DNA of 12,787 nucleotides from JBDTRY01 sp039931435 (lineage in GTDB: Bacteria; Acidobacteriota; Thermoanaerobaculia; Gp7-AA8), in the NCBI GenBank assembly GCA_039931435.1, contig JBDTRY010000097.1:1-12787 (forward strand). Direction: 5' to 3'. Of this stretch, positions 1 to 5,130 are shown piece after piece. A model generated the notes under the pieces. That model saw only the letters and a program-made list of their open reading frames with translations, was not told the origin of the DNA and did no database searches. Every line of letters begins with the position of its first letter. The first letter of the stretch is position 1. Position numbers and translations under genes: made by a program.

Positions 1-2
1 GG

Positions 3-25
3 GGGCACCCGGCAACGGGTGTCCC
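3..25. repeat. Short GC-rich hairpin at the left edge
   Basis: CACCCG (6-11) pairs perfectly with CGGGTG (16-21) around a GCAA loop, and GGG (3-5) can add pairs with CCC (23-25) around one bulged T. No T-run follows on the plus strand, so this is not a convincing terminator. It may be the remains of whatever preceded the repeat copy that starts near base 36; the window edge prevents a decision. Confidence 0.4.
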
Positions 26-35
26 TACCGCGATC

Positions 36-122
36 TTCCACCTTCCCGGTTGCCAAGGTCATGAAGAGTACGATTCGTTGTTGACGAGATCCTTCGGTCG
101 CGTTGCTCCCTCAAGGATGACA
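36..122. repeat. Palindromic intergenic repeat, copy 1 (left arm missing)
   Basis: Bases 36-88 form a core that recurs with few changes at 252-303. Bases 86-122 carry the right arm (GAGATCCTTCGG ... GGATGACA). The same core ends and arm occur in opposite orientation in the complete copy at 12576-12678. The left arm (TGTCATCCTGA...) expected before the core is absent, so this copy is truncated. The GTCATCCTGA/GAAGGATCT signature is of the dispersed intergenic kind found in large numbers in some GC-rich genomes. Short reading frames across it encode arginine/serine-rich peptides and are artefacts. Confidence 0.75.
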
Positions 123-199
123 AGTTCTCGACGACCCGTAAAACCGGCGGGCGTTTCCTTGGAAGCGAGGAACGGCGCTGGCGCTCGGGGTGCCGTGAA

Positions 200-303
200 A
201 TGACACGACTACCACCGGCGTGTCATCCTGAAGCGTCGAGCGAAGGATCTCTTCCACCTTCCCGGTTGCCAAGGTAATGAAGGGTACGATTCTCGTTGAC
301 GAG
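200..303. repeat. Palindromic intergenic repeat, copy 2 (right arm missing)
   Basis: The left arm TGTCATCCTGA begins at 221 and runs into GAAGGATCTC, followed at 252-303 by the same core as copy 1. The right arm (GATCCTTCG ... GGATGACA) is absent. Just upstream, ATGACACG (200-207) and CGTGTCAT (219-226) make a perfect 8-bp inverted repeat whose right half enters the left arm. Copies 1 and 2 are thus complementary halves, as expected from recombination or decay of full elements. No coding region is credible in 1-335. Confidence 0.7.
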
Positions 304-335
304 GAACCCCGAGCAGCGACGACGACCCGCACGTC

Positions 336-1016
336 TCAGAACTTCGGATGGCTCGATTCCGCTCGTCGCCCGCCAAGCACCAGGACCAGCACGATGCCCG
401 CGACAAATCCGCCGATGTGAGCGAAATAGGCCACCCCGCCCATTTCCTGCGCGCTGACGTTGTGCAGGGAGGCCACTCCCACGAACAACTGCATGACGAA
501 CCAGAACCCAAGGACGAGAAGCGCCGGAAGCTCGCGCATTGCGAGATAAACACCGATGGGGATGAACGTCATGACCCTGGCGGAAGGGAAGAGCACCAGA
601 TAGGCACCGAGGACACCGGCGATGGCGCCGGAGGCACCGATGGAAGGTAAATGTGACTGCGGATTCATCAATCCGTGCGTAAGCGTGGCGATTACTCCGC
701 AGGCCAGATAGAAAAACAGGTAAAGGACGTGACCGAGCCGGTCTTCGATGTTGTCTCCGAAAATCCAGAGGTAGAGCATGTTGCCGCCGAGGTGCAGCCA
801 GCCGCCGTGCAGAAACATGGACAGGAGCACACTCTGCATTCCCGGAGCATGAGCGCTGGCAAATCGGGCCGGGATGAAGGCGTATTGCATCAGTGCCGCT
901 TGAAGGTCCGGGCCCAGTGACAGCTCCCAGAGAAAGAAGAGAACGTTGATGACGATCAAGGCCGTGTTCACGATCGGCGTGGTTCGGCGGGGATTGATGT
1001 CGCGCAATGGAATCAT
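336..1016 (-). CDS. Rhomboid-family intramembrane serine protease
   Basis: A 226-residue polytopic membrane protein with the hallmarks of an active rhomboid (peptidase family S54), which cuts transmembrane helices within the inner membrane. The N-terminal signature FLHGGWLHLGGNMLYLWIFGD (residues 69-88) contains the conserved H..GN elements. The nucleophile is Ser129 in GASG (127-130), followed by a small-residue helix. The general base is His200 in AHIGGF. The N-terminus MIPLRDINP is typical of short bacterial rhomboids. About six transmembrane helices are apparent, with no extra cytoplasmic domain. The ATG overlaps the galT stop as ATGA (1013-1016), so translation is probably coupled. It is the last gene of the operon. 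The substrate cannot be inferred from sequence. Confidence 0.93.
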   Translation of the reverse strand: MIPLRDINPRRTTPIVNTALIVINVLFFLWELSLGPDLQAALMQYAFIPARFASAHAPGMQSVLLSMFLHGGWLHLGGNMLYLWIFGDNIEDRLGHVLYLFFYLACGVIATLTHGLMNPQSHLPSIGASGAIAGVLGAYLVLFPSARVMTFIPIGVYLAMRELPALLVLGFWFVMQLFVGVASLHNVSAQEMGGVAYFAHIGGFVAGIVLVLVLGGRRAESSHPKF

Positions 1017-2008
1017 CGTGTTCTCTCCGCTGACCGAACGGCGGCGAACGCCGGCCGGATGAGCGCCGCCGCTTCTTCGGGGGCGACGATGTTGATGTAG
1101 CTCGCTGACATCAGCTCAAAGGCTCCCTGGCCGGTCAATCGCGGGAACGCTTCGAGGTACCAGTGATAGTCCACACATCGTGTCAGACCCAACTGGAATG
1201 CCCAGTTGTACGAGTGAAGCCCGAGGTTCTCCCGGAAGGTCACCGCAGTGCCGCGGAGCATCGATGCCAGCTCCCGGAGTTCACTGCTGTTCGAATCGAG
1301 CGGAGTGCGCTGATGCCTTCTGGGAATGATCCAGAGCTGATAGGGAAAGCGTGAGGCATGCGGCGCCAGGGCCACGAACGATTCACCGACGGCAACGATC
1401 CGCTCTCCTTGCTCGAGTTCCTCCCCCAGAGTTGCACAGAGGAGGCAGGTACCGTGCTCGAACCTCCATCGTTCCGCTGCGGCACATTCCCACTCGGCCC
1501 GCGCCGTGGGCATGGACACAGCGAGAAGCTGGCTGTGTGCGTGATGGATGGACGCTCCGGACAGCGGCCCGCTGTTCTTGAACAGGGCTACGGATCGAAT
1601 CTCCGGATCGTCCCAGTGAACGCCCACTCGTGCAACCCACGTGGCCACGACCTCTTCCAGCTCAGGAGCAGTGAGGTCCCCGATCGAAGCGTCGTGGGCA
1701 TCAGTCTCGATGATCACCTCGTGTGCGCCCGCTCCGGGAACTTCCTGAAGCAGGGAGGGCGAGGGGCCGGCCGCTCCTGCTGGCGTCATTGCGGCGGGAA
1801 ACTTGTTAGGTACGACGCGGATTTTCCAGTCCGCCCCATCGCCGCCCCTCCATAGCTCAGGCGGCGTCTGCATTTCGTTTCCGGGGCAGAAGGGACAATC
1901 CTCGGGGGTTGTCGGCGATTCACTGAACGCGGCACCCGGCCGTGCCATGCGGTCAGGAGCGATGATCTGCCACCCGGCCCCGAGGGGATCGCGACGGAAG
2001 CTTGTCAT
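1013..2008 (-). CDS. galT: Galactose-1-phosphate uridylyltransferase
   Basis: This 331-residue protein belongs to the GalT branch of the HIT superfamily. It exchanges UMP between UDP-glucose and galactose-1-phosphate in the Leloir pathway in the cytoplasm. The N-terminus RRDPLGAGWQIIAPDR resembles the family opening RxDPLTxxWVIIAPxR. Cys38 and Cys41 in CPFC are the expected zinc ligands. The HxHxQ active site is His156-Ala-His158-Ser-Gln160, with His158 as the predicted nucleophile that carries UMP. A second family-like segment, DYHWYLEAFPR (280-290), follows near the C-terminus. A second CxxC pair (Cys188, Cys191) lies mid-protein and may bind another metal. The ATG overlaps the upstream stop as ATGA (2005-2008). 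No other Leloir genes (galK, galE) are in the window, so related nucleotidyl-transfer activity on another sugar phosphate is possible. Confidence 0.91.
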   Translation of the reverse strand: MTSFRRDPLGAGWQIIAPDRMARPGAAFSESPTTPEDCPFCPGNEMQTPPELWRGGDGADWKIRVVPNKFPAAMTPAGAAGPSPSLLQEVPGAGAHEVIIETDAHDASIGDLTAPELEEVVATWVARVGVHWDDPEIRSVALFKNSGPLSGASIHHAHSQLLAVSMPTARAEWECAAAERWRFEHGTCLLCATLGEELEQGERIVAVGESFVALAPHASRFPYQLWIIPRRHQRTPLDSNSSELRELASMLRGTAVTFRENLGLHSYNWAFQLGLTRCVDYHWYLEAFPRLTGQGAFELMSASYINIVAPEEAAALIRPAFAAVRSAERTR

Positions 2009-2856
2009 GCGCGCTGGATTGTACAGGGACCGTTTTCGTCAACGAACGAAATCACGGCTTCGAAGTATCGCTCTCCTTCAACAATGGCAACCTCAGAATG
2101 CTTTGCTGTTTGAGAGGTGAACATTCGTTTCGGAACTCTCAGGTTGTCGAACATCTCCTGTCCCAGTGCGAATGGTATGAGCTCATCCTGCTTTCCGTGA
2201 ATGACGAGTACGGGTACTCCAGCCTCGTTCAGCCACTTCAGCGCGGTCAGGGATCTCCTTACAAGAAGACTCAAAGGGAGTCCCGGGTAGACGATCCGGG
2301 CCATGCTGGCCAGGGAAGGAAACGAGTTCTCAAGGATCACCCCACAACATTTTCGCTCCGTGGCTACTCGGGCTGCGTAAGGGCCACCGAGTGATTCTCC
2401 GTAGAGAAAAATTCTTCCGGACCCGCCGAGGCGGTCGCGCGCATAGTCGTAGGCTGCCAGCGAATCGAGATGAAGTCCTCGCTCCGTGGGTCGCCCGTGA
2501 CTCCGGCCGTATCCGCGGTAATCGAACAACAGCGTCTCTGCGCCGCGAGCGGCCAGGCCGGCGGCGACTCCCGCGCGGGTCGATAGATTTCCGGCGTTCC
2601 CGTGAAACCAGATGATCAGAGGCGCTCCCTGAATCCTGGACCGGAAATGCCATGCGTGCAGTTGCACTCCGTCGGAGGTGATGATGGTTTCGTCAGTTGG
2701 TTGCGTAGAGAGGTGGTCGGTCGACCACAGTCCGAGCGGGTAGACCTCGGGAGCGAAGAGGTGATGTTTCTTCAGCACCTCGACGACGAGGAGCAACAAC
2801 GCCAGGGTGGCACCGGCAGCGAGCAGCAGAAGCACCAGGGAAGTCTCATCAGTCAT
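2005..2856 (-). CDS. Membrane-anchored alpha/beta hydrolase (BEM46/ABHD13-like)
   Basis: I start this gene at the ATG at 2856, giving 283 residues. That start overlaps the upstream stop by 8 nt (ATGACTGA) and puts a hydrophobic anchor (about residues 6-27) at the N-terminus. Reading farther upstream would add about 40 low-complexity residues overlapping the previous gene. The alpha/beta-hydrolase core follows: oxyanion-region HGNAGN (85-90), FDYRGYGRS (111-119), nucleophile elbow GESLGG with Ser155, acid Asp224 in HGKQDELIP, and His253 in AKHSEV. The full triad is present, so the enzyme should be active. The family includes esterases, lipases and thioesterases of unknown physiological substrate. 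The anchor suggests action at the inner membrane, with the catalytic domain probably periplasmic. Its overlap with a phospholipid-synthesis gene makes a lipid or acyl ester a reasonable but unproven substrate. Confidence 0.88.
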   Translation of the reverse strand: MTDETSLVLLLLAAGATLALLLLVVEVLKKHHLFAPEVYPLGLWSTDHLSTQPTDETIITSDGVQLHAWHFRSRIQGAPLIIWFHGNAGNLSTRAGVAAGLAARGAETLLFDYRGYGRSHGRPTERGLHLDSLAAYDYARDRLGGSGRIFLYGESLGGPYAARVATERKCCGVILENSFPSLASMARIVYPGLPLSLLVRRSLTALKWLNEAGVPVLVIHGKQDELIPFALGQEMFDNLRVPKRMFTSQTAKHSEVAIVEGERYFEAVISFVDENGPCTIQRA

Positions 2857-3496
2857 CGGATCGAGGGTGCGCGGACAAGTCCTGTTTCGTTGCTGCTCCG
2901 ATGGCACGCCGTAGTCGCGCCGCCACTCCGGCAACGGCGGCGAGGGTGACCGCTGCAGTCGCCCACTCGGTGGCATGGAGACCGGCGAAGGTCAACGAAG
3001 CGAGATTACTCTCTTCGAGGCAGAAGGCCAGCAGGGGAAGGATGATCAGCGCCAGAACGAACTCGCCGCGTCCGACGCCCTCGTAGTCACGGACGCGGAA
3101 TGTGGCTTCTATCTGCGTACCCACGTAGCCGTTCAGACTCACGGACAGAAGAAAGAGCAGCGCCAGCTCAAGCCGGATGTTCGATCCGATGCACCATCCG
3201 CAGACTAGTGAGAGGTCCGCGACCCGATCGGCGAAGTGATCGAGGAAGTCACCGAATCGGCTGGTCTGGCCGGTCATCCGGGCCACGATCCCGTCCAGGG
3301 CGTCCAGCAGGCCCCCGATCGCCAGCAGAGGAAGCGCCAGAAGGAAGAGAAGGGGCTGGGTGTGCGCGAGGGCCAGACAGGTGGCGGCGGCCAGGACGAA
3401 CGTGAGAGCGATGAGGGTGATCGTGTTGGGCGCCAGGGGCGTGGCTGCCGCGAGTGGGCCGAGCCAGCGCTCGAGGCGGCTCCTCCATACGTTCAC
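2849..3496 (-). CDS. CDP-alcohol phosphatidyltransferase family enzyme
   Basis: A 215-residue integral membrane enzyme that transfers a phosphatidyl group from a CDP-linked donor to an alcohol. The full family motif D-x2-D-G-x2-A-R-x8-G-x3-D-x3-D is intact: Asp65, Asp68, Gly69, Ala72, Arg73, Gly82, Asp86, Asp90. These residues bind the divalent metal and CDP. Hydrophobic helices flank the motif, including about residues 24-60 and several after 95. The opening WLGPLAAATPLAPNTITLIAL, with PNTIT before the first helix, is usual for the family. The acceptor (glycerol-3-phosphate, inositol phosphate, serine, or another alcohol) cannot be read from sequence. Translation appears to start at GTG (3494-3496) with no Shine-Dalgarno sequence; the next in-frame Met is inside the motif and too late. 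It is the first gene of the four-gene operon. Confidence 0.92.
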   Translation of the reverse strand: MNVWRSRLERWLGPLAAATPLAPNTITLIALTFVLAAATCLALAHTQPLLFLLALPLLAIGGLLDALDGIVARMTGQTSRFGDFLDHFADRVADLSLVCGWCIGSNIRLELALLFLLSVSLNGYVGTQIEATFRVRDYEGVGRGEFVLALIILPLLAFCLEESNLASLTFAGLHATEWATAAVTLAAVAGVAARLRRAIGAATKQDLSAHPRSDD

Positions 3497-3502
3497 AGGC
3501 GA

Positions 3503-3508
3503 ATTGTA
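3503..3508 (-). promoter_or_regulatory. Candidate -10 element for the phosphatidyltransferase operon
   Basis: TACAAT on the minus strand lies only 6 nt before the GTG start at 3496, so a transcript from it would begin at or next to the start codon (leaderless). This fits the missing Shine-Dalgarno sequence. I see no good -35 hexamer, so the call rests on one hexamer and its position. Confidence 0.3.
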
Positions 3509-3517
3509 TGCGACAGA

Positions 3518-3546
3518 TTGCGCCGGGCTCGAATCTGTGCAATGAT
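3518..3546 (+). promoter_or_regulatory. Weak candidate promoter for the riboswitch transcript
   Basis: TTGCGC (3518-3523) and AATGAT (3541-3546) are separated by exactly 17 nt on the plus strand. They would start transcription around 3552-3555, just before the aptamer. The matches to consensus are modest (3/6 and 4/6), so this is a spacing-based suggestion only. Confidence 0.25.
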
Positions 3547-3547
3547 T

Positions 3548-3565
3548 CTTGTGCAGTTACACAAG
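3548..3565 (+). other. Perfect hairpin or operator palindrome before the riboswitch
   Basis: CTTGTG (3548-3553) and CACAAG (3560-3565) are perfectly complementary around the six-base spacer CAGTTA. It sits between the candidate promoter and the aptamer. It could be a 5' RNA stem or a protein-binding site in DNA; sequence alone does not decide. Confidence 0.45.
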
Positions 3566-3650
3566 CGGTCGCGCGATAAAGGCAAACTTCCGGCGACGGA
3601 AGGACGCAAAGTTTCGGGTCTGGGAAACCAGATGGCCGGGCTGCCGAACG
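3566..3650 (+). promoter_or_regulatory. Cyclic-di-GMP class I (GEMM-I) riboswitch aptamer
   Basis: The conserved landmarks occur in order. GGCAAAC is at 3581-3587. Stem P2, CTTCCG/CGGAAG (3587-3592 with 3597-3602), is closed by the GNRA loop GCGA. The invariant GGACGCAAAG follows at 3602-3611. P3 has a lower part around CGG/CCG and an upper stem TCTGG/CCAGA (3619-3623 with 3628-3632) closed by GAAA. The 3' strand is GGCCGGGCTGCCGAA (3634-3648). Compared from memory with the Vibrio Vc2 aptamer, the base before CAAA (Vc2 G20) is G3582, the base of C92 is C, and the intercalating A is kept. G20 argues for c-di-GMP rather than the cGAMP-sensing variant, which carries A. P1 is only weakly formed. 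No convincing protein gene follows before the terminator at 4149-4180. Confidence 0.87.
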
Positions 3651-3657
3651 AAAAAAG

Positions 3658-3781
3658 GGCGAGTGAACACTCGCTCCCTCCCCCTATCGGGGCGTTCCGG
3701 GAAACGGCCGCACGGAGCGCTTTGATGCAGCAGCAATTCACACCAGGGAAGTTCCGAAGCCGGAGTGAGTGTTCGCTCACC
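3658..3781. repeat. Near-identical 20-bp terminal inverted repeats, each self-palindromic
   Basis: Bases 3658-3677 match the reverse complement of 3762-3781 at 17 of 20 positions. Each copy is itself a hairpin: GCGAG/CTCGC around TGAACA on the left and GTGAG/CTCAC around TGTTCG on the right. Two of the three differences are a paired C-G to T-A exchange that keeps the stem. The 124-bp span could be a tiny MITE-like element inserted behind the aptamer, two operator sites for a dimeric (TetR-like) regulator, or two conserved RNA stems. Confidence 0.55.
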
Positions 3782-3812
3782 TCTGTCTTCCGGAGGTTTG
3801 TGATGGTGCTGC
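3727..3812 (+). other. Compound hairpin enclosing a Shine-Dalgarno-like site
   Basis: Nested helices occur in register: GCAGCA (3727-3732) with TGCTGC (3807-3812); TCACACC (3738-3744) with GGTTTGTGA (3795-3803, two bulged T); GGAAG (3747-3751) with CTTCC (3787-3791); GTGAG (3765-3769) with CTCAC (3776-3780). The 3' side contains GGAGG (3792-3796) followed by ATG (3803-3805), so folding would bury a ribosome-binding site. The ATG opens a 32-codon frame ending at 3901 with no family resemblance. Confidence 0.45.
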
Positions 3813-3987
3813 AGGAAGCGGTCGCTCTGCCTGATAAGGGCGGAGTATTCGTTCGGGAGAGGGTGGTGGTGGTGCCGAACAGGGGTGGTCGCGGGAGGTG
3901 AGGGGAAGGAATCCTGCGACAAAGGCGGCGAGGCGGAGAGGCGTGGAGGGAGAGAAGTCGCTTCGAGAGCAAGGGTTCGGCACCTGG

Positions 3988-4029
3988 GCAGGCGAGGTTC
4001 GAGTATCGCGCTCGGACCTCAACGCCTGC
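3988..4029 (+). other. Strong 16-bp hairpin in the gene-free region
   Basis: GCAGGCG (3988-3994) pairs with CGCCTGC (4023-4029). AGGTTCGAG (3995-4003) pairs with CTCGGACCT (4011-4019) with one G-U wobble. The only interruption is a three-base CAA bulge at 4020-4022, and the loop is seven bases. No T-run follows, so it is not a terminator. Further partial pairing (GTTC 3975-3978 with GAAC 4043-4046) can extend it. Confidence 0.6.
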
Positions 4030-4148
4030 ACCGGAGGCTCCTGAACTCTGAAGGACCAGCGTCGGACTCTGGGTGCGGAGAGGGTGGAGCGGTGTTCGAC
4101 GAAGCTGCCGGCCTGAAATGGCTCGATGGCCGGCTCCTTCAGAAAAAT

Positions 4149-4180
4149 AAGGGACAGGCTTCGCGGCCTGTCCCTTTTTT
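4149..4180 (+). terminator. Bidirectional intrinsic terminator
   Basis: AAGGGACAGGC (4149-4159) and GCCTGTCCCTT (4166-4176) are perfectly complementary around TTCGCG. On the plus strand the stem runs into TTTTTT (4175-4180), ending whatever is transcribed from the riboswitch side. On the minus strand it begins 6 bases after the L,D-transpeptidase stop (4186) and is followed by TTATTTTT, so it ends that operon too. Confidence 0.9.
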
Positions 4181-4185
4181 CATGT

Positions 4186-5121
4186 TCAGTAAATAACCAC
4201 TTCGTCGCCGACCTCAGTCATGCTGAACAGCCGGGCCAGGTCGTCGTCGGCGAGACGCACACAACCGTGTGAGACGCTCTGGCCGAGCAGATTCGTGGCC
4301 TGCGTTCCATGGATCGCGTAGCCATCCCCGAGATTGAGCCGGTAGCTCCCCAGCTCCTTGTCGTACTTGCGTTGGGGTACACCTACCGGCGGGATGACCA
4401 TGGCCCCGCCGGCCATGATGATCTGCCCGGGTGGAAGTTCCCGCACCGATCCATTTTCCACGATGACCACAGTCTTTCCCTGAATCTTCATGATGCGGCG
4501 GCTTCCCGCGGACTGATCTCCTACCCAGGACCAGACCCCTCCGCCGCGTGCTGACTGCACGGGACCTCCGGTGTCGGCATCGATGGCGTCGTTCCAACCC
4601 AGATGTACGGTGCGCAGCCCCTTCTTCCGGGCCTCCTCGATGTAGTACCAGTCCGGAGGTACCCAGACCGGATTCTCTTCCTTGGAAAGGATTTTCAGTT
4701 TTCCGATAGGCGTGTCGAAGACGATTCGCCGTCCGGTGGGGTCTACGAGCGTCGTTCCCTTCCCGGTGGAGCATGTGGCCTCGAAAATGAGCTTGCCGTG
4801 ATCTCGCAGTGAGAGTTTGTTTTCGGCCGTGGAGACGACGATGGTGCGGTCGGTGTCCTGAAGATCCCCGACTTTCTTTTCGGCGTCGCTCAGTTTTGCC
4901 TGAAGGGAGCCGACCTCGTTGTGGCTCTGCTGCTGCGATTGGCGGAGATGTGCCAGTTGCTCGCTGCTTCGCTCCCGAACGAGGTCGTCGACCATGTCCA
5001 GTCTTCGCAACCGTCGTCCGTCTTCGATGTTGATCCATTCCCCGGCGATGGCCACGCCGGCAATGCTCAGGCCCAGCACCAGAAGTGCCCACGAACCAAG
5101 TAATCCAACCCAACGTGGCAT
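4186..5121 (-). CDS. L,D-transpeptidase (YkuD domain), membrane-anchored
   Basis: A 311-residue protein with an N-terminal hydrophobic anchor or signal (about residues 5-26), a predicted coiled coil (about 50-90), and a C-terminal YkuD catalytic domain. The active-site signature is complete: His271-Gly-Thr and SHGCVRL with Ser284, His285, Gly286, nucleophile Cys287 and Arg289. Such enzymes form 3-3 crosslinks in peptidoglycan or attach proteins to it, outside the inner membrane. A long insertion (about 161-245) lies between the first strands and the catalytic motif. The ATG is preceded by TAGGAGA with good spacing, and that sequence contains the stop codon of the upstream gene, 9 nt away, so the two are cotranscribed. 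The coiled coil suggests oligomerisation, plausibly with the neighbour. Whether it crosslinks, anchors or hydrolyses is not determinable here. Confidence 0.93.
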   Translation of the reverse strand: MPRWVGLLGSWALLVLGLSIAGVAIAGEWINIEDGRRLRRLDMVDDLVRERSSEQLAHLRQSQQQSHNEVGSLQAKLSDAEKKVGDLQDTDRTIVVSTAENKLSLRDHGKLIFEATCSTGKGTTLVDPTGRRIVFDTPIGKLKILSKEENPVWVPPDWYYIEEARKKGLRTVHLGWNDAIDADTGGPVQSARGGGVWSWVGDQSAGSRRIMKIQGKTVVIVENGSVRELPPGQIIMAGGAMVIPPVGVPQRKYDKELGSYRLNLGDGYAIHGTQATNLLGQSVSHGCVRLADDDLARLFSMTEVGDEVVIY

Positions 5122-5130
5122 CAGAGTCTC

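Larger units (their letters stand above)
3566..4180 (+). ncRNA. Candidate structured RNA headed by the riboswitch
   Basis: From the aptamer to the terminator there is no reading frame with recognisable protein character on either strand; the open frames are arginine/glycine/proline-rich shadows. The plus strand does hold a succession of stems: 3658-3677, 3727-3812 (compound), GTTCGG/CCGAAC at 3851-3880, the 16-bp stem 3988-4029, CAGCGTCG (4057-4064) with CGAC-GAA-GCTG (4097-4107), GCCGGCC/GGCCGGC at 4107-4134 (mutually exclusive at one base with the previous stem), then the terminator. A transcript starting near 3550 and stopping at 4180 would be about 630 nt. The RNA is inferred, not shown. 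The alternatives are a riboswitch that lost its gene, an unrelated inserted repeat element downstream, or a protein gene too unusual to recognise. Confidence 0.45.

Noticed and set aside
1358..1855. Plus-strand 165-codon frame inside galT
   Set aside because: Antisense shadow of a well-supported gene with conserved active-site motifs on the minus strand.
2857..2976. Longer N-terminus for the alpha/beta hydrolase
   Set aside because: It would overlap the upstream gene by over 100 bases with low-complexity residues; the ATG at 2856 gives the usual 8-nt overlap and a clean membrane anchor.
3566..3650. Reading the aptamer as the cGAMP-sensing GEMM-Ib variant
   Set aside because: The position equivalent to Vc2 G20 is G, whereas the cGAMP-preferring variant carries A there.
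3493..4031. Several minus-strand reading frames across the riboswitch region
   Set aside because: They are proline/arginine/serine-rich with no recognisable motif, mutually overlapping in different frames, and antisense to a clear RNA aptamer and strong hairpins.
3885..4196. Plus-strand 103-codon frame between riboswitch and L,D-transpeptidase
   Set aside because: Glycine/arginine-rich, runs straight through the intrinsic terminator and into the opposite gene; no protein family character.
4214..5113. Long minus-strand frame inside the L,D-transpeptidase gene
   Set aside because: It is the shifted frame of the same gene, arginine/histidine-rich, and lacks the YkuD motifs that the chosen frame contains.
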